The translations under genes and the position numbers were made by a program. This document shows, one piece after another, positions 62,443 through 64,000 of a DNA stretch of 64,000 nucleotides. Source of the DNA: Pseudomonas sp. GD03944 (lineage in GTDB: Bacteria > Pseudomonadota > Gammaproteobacteria > Pseudomonadales > Pseudomonadaceae); NCBI RefSeq assembly GCF_029839275.1, contig NZ_JAOCAH010000011.1:123818-187817 (forward strand). Direction: 5' to 3'. The notes under the pieces are model-generated. The model had not been told where the DNA came from and searched no databases. It saw only the letters and a list, made by a program, of their open reading frames with translations. Each line of letters opens with the position of its first letter. The stretch's first letter is position 1.

Positions 62443-62940
62443 ATGGCCTCCCCAGACAAACAGCAAAAACGCGCCCAGCGGGCCAAAGCCAAGGCCAAGC
62501 AGAACCGCATGGGCAAGCCCAAGGTCAATGTCGTGCACCCGGTGCTGGCCAACCCGTTTATCAACGAGCCGTTCGATGACGTCGAAATCGACCTCAGCAC
62601 CTTCGACTTCAAGGACATCGAAGAAAACGGCTTCGACCCGGCGCACTTCGATGACCTGTTCCAGGCCATGAAAACTGGCGAAGGCATCAGCCTGCTCGCG
62701 ATGTGCCTGGTGTTCCTGCAATACCCGGTGCTGGAACTGGTGGTTGCCGAAGAAGCGGAAGATGCTGCCACCGACTTCATGATGGGCCTGCTGATCGTCT
62801 ACCGCGGACTCTTCCACGATGAAGACGAAGAAGCAGCCGTGAACTGGATCGGCAGCGACGCCTTCCAGACTGCCTACAACGAAGCCTCGGTGATCCTGCA
62901 GAAGAAAAATGCGCGTGGTGCGTCGGGGGCTCGGGTTTAA
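62443..62940 (+). CDS. Conserved hypothetical protein, Pseudomonas type
   Basis: A 165-residue protein with a very basic N-terminus (KQQKRAQRAKAKAKQNRMGK) followed by an acidic helical domain (DLSTFDFKDIEENGFDPAHF, VVAEEAEDAATDFMMGLLIV). No signal peptide. Similar basic-tail proteins are common in pseudomonads without known function. The start is taken at 62443, with AAGGA about ten bases upstream. Two upstream in-frame ATGs (62407, 62413) precede a near-exact 30-base duplication of the start region, which makes the first residues read MASPDK twice. Function unknown; nucleic-acid binding would suit the basic tail but is a guess. Confidence 0.72.
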   Translation: MASPDKQQKRAQRAKAKAKQNRMGKPKVNVVHPVLANPFINEPFDDVEIDLSTFDFKDIEENGFDPAHFDDLFQAMKTGEGISLLAMCLVFLQYPVLELVVAEEAEDAATDFMMGLLIVYRGLFHDEDEEAAVNWIGSDAFQTAYNEASVILQKKNARGASGARV

Positions 62941-63025
62941 CCAGCCTGCGCAGCTGGCGGCAAGTTTTATGCTGTGGGACAGGCTTATTTGGGCTAGCAA
63001 GACAAAAATAAGTACCCGTTTGTAA

Positions 63026-63082
63026 GGCAGCTTCCGGCCAATTGCGGACCCTCGGGGGGGCAGCTATCGGCCAATAGCGGTC
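63026..63082. repeat. Short direct repeat
   Basis: GGCAGCTTCCGGCCAATTGC (from 63026) and GGCAGCTATCGGCCAATAGC (from 63059) are two diverged copies 33 bases apart upstream of the GFA gene. Each carries a CGGCCAAT core. They may be operator sites or a diverged repeat. Confidence 0.5.
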
Positions 63083-63141
63083 GGTCGACTGATTGGACTG
63101 GGACGGTTACGCTGGCGCTTCTCACCTGCCCGGAACAGCCT

Positions 63142-63543
63142 ATGACACAGGTATACCAAGGAAGCTGCTTATGCGCTGCCGTCAGTTACGAGCTACTCGT
63201 CTCACCAAAAGCAGTGAGTCATTGTCATTGCAGCCAGTGTCGCAAAGGTCACGGGGCAGCATTCGCTTCGTACGGCAGCATTCCGCGTAGCGCGCTTCGA
63301 ATACTTCGCGGTTCCACCAGCATCAAAACCTATGCTTCGTCAGAGACGGTATTACGCGAGTTCTGCATGGACTGCGGTTCGACTCTGTTCTGGTCACGAT
63401 CTGAAGGTAAGTTTGCCGACTGGGTCTCGATAGCGTTGGGCACGCTTGATACGCCCTTCCTGCCTCAAAAGCAGAAGCATGTTCATGTTGATTCCGCAGT
63501 CCTCTGGTTCAAATCATCTAACCTATGCCCTCAGGTCGACTGA
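63142..63543 (+). CDS. GFA family zinc protein
   Basis: A 133-residue protein of the GFA (glutathione-dependent formaldehyde-activating/CENP-V-like) family. Zinc ligands are visible as GSCLCAAVSY, HCHCSQCRKGHG and FCMDCGSTLFW. It has the normal length for the family. Most bacterial GFA proteins have no demonstrated formaldehyde activity. The codon use is less GC-rich than the rest of the window and the gene lies near repeats and a structured RNA, so this end of the window may be accessory DNA. Confidence 0.87.
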   Translation: MTQVYQGSCLCAAVSYELLVSPKAVSHCHCSQCRKGHGAAFASYGSIPRSALRILRGSTSIKTYASSETVLREFCMDCGSTLFWSRSEGKFADWVSIALGTLDTPFLPQKQKHVHVDSAVLWFKSSNLCPQVD

Positions 63544-64000
63544 CGGCTTTGGGTCGAAAGCCGTCTCTTTGGAACGACCGCTTCTGGTCGAAAGCGGGCA
63601 ATGCCTCCGCAACCGCCGCCCTCTCCATTCGCAACTCACCCGTTCAGCAAAACTTCGCCTCCCTTGCCGTCCTCTCCCTCTCACGCTACAGTCCGCCCGT
63701 CGCGGTCAATCCCGCGGCCGGGTGTAGGAACCTGTTTTGTCTGAGGCGCGGTAGCGCCATAGCTTTAATAGCCGGCGCTTTTTTGTGTCTGGCTATCGCA
63801 TCTCTATGGCGGTCCGTGCGGGGCAGGCTTCGGCCTGGCCGGTTCCCTCGGACGCCGGTTTCCTACCCCCGTACGGTCCGCCACCCAAACCCGTAGGAAG
63901 GTCGGTGTCGGCTCCTTAATCAGTTCGAGGAGCATAAGGAATCTATGGTCACTCCCTGTTTCGCAACATCTGAACAGCGATGATGGTTGGCTTGCTTGAA
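63544..64000. other. Non-coding tail of the window
   Basis: No convincing gene. Contains an imperfect palindrome around 63544-63600, a hairpin near 63750-63775 (GGCGCGGTAGCGCC and GCCGGCGCTTTTTTG, terminator-like), and a strongly folded segment at 63808-63882. A good ribosome binding site (AAGGA) precedes an ATG at 63945, but that frame ends after 12 codons, so it is a leader peptide, a frameshifted gene start, or chance. Confidence 0.5.
63808..63882 (+). ncRNA. Candidate structured RNA, possibly C4-antisense-like
   Basis: A 16-bp outer stem (GGCGGTCCGTGCGGGG with CCCCGTACGGTCCGCC, two mismatches) encloses two hairpins, CAGGCTTCGGCCTG and CCGGTTCCCTCGGACGCCGG, making a three-way junction in 75 bases. 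The inner GGTTTCCTACCCCCGT reminds me of phage C4-type antisense RNAs, but I cannot verify that. The fold is visible; the family is a guess. Confidence 0.4.

Noticed and set aside
63945..63983. A real gene starting at the ATG after AAGGA
   Set aside because: The frame stops after 12 codons. Only a leader peptide or a broken gene start is possible and the window ends too soon to decide.

Overview
The window is chromosomal DNA of a high-GC gammaproteobacterium, almost certainly a Pseudomonas of the aeruginosa/resinovorans/mendocina kind. The evidence is the gene repertoire (PutP, NorR with flavohaemoglobin, a PA3286-like KAS III, an OprD-family porin, many LysR regulators beside divergent targets), strong third-position GC, and several Pseudomonas-type intergenic palindromic repeats. 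No rRNA, tRNA, CRISPR array, integrase or transposase gene was seen. All gene names rest on reading translations and context, with no database search.

1-31 kb is mixed housekeeping and accessory metabolism. It starts with a truncated putP, then an ElaA-like acetyltransferase and the divergent norR/hmp nitric-oxide detoxification pair with recognisable NorR half-sites and a sigma-54-like promoter. Next come a KAS III enzyme, a membrane-anchored glutamate-synthase-like flavoprotein, the dgdR/dgdA dialkylglycine decarboxylase pair, an MFS exporter, and an AhpD-like/cupin operon opposite a LysR gene. These are followed by a TonB-dependent siderophore receptor and a tightly overlapping FAN1 nuclease / Fe-S helicase-nuclease operon. 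A run of small metabolic and regulatory genes closes this part (FAD monooxygenase, SDR, LysR, HIT, GST, ClpP-like protein, solute-binding protein, diguanylate cyclase, EamA exporter, Lrp).

31-42.5 kb holds a 1673-residue subtilisin-type autotransporter, a SulP anion transporter, a four-helix-bundle chemoreceptor, an alpha/beta hydrolase and an MFS transporter.

42.8-61.9 kb is the most notable part. It is a complete indole-3-acetic acid (auxin) catabolic locus. On the minus strand it reads iacH-A-B-I-C-D-E-F-G, then an OprD porin, a NIPSNAP protein and catA (catechol 1,2-dioxygenase). A 0.7-kb AT-rich divergent regulatory region separates it from a plus-strand operon. That operon encodes a Liv-type ABC importer (binding protein, permease, a permease-ATPase fusion, ATPase), a ketopantoate-reductase-like enzyme and a class II aldolase. 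A MarR regulator resembling IacR closes the block. The arrangement suggests outer-membrane entry through the porin, inner-membrane uptake by the ABC system, conversion of the auxin to catechol by Iac enzymes, and ring cleavage by CatA. The reductase/aldolase pair has no assigned role.

62-64 kb carries small hypothetical genes, a GFA-family protein and a strongly structured, possibly C4-like RNA. Intergenic gaps throughout are packed with palindromic repeats and two copies of a MITE-like element. Four of these repeat copies end at or overlap gene stop codons or lie between genes of the iac/liv operons.
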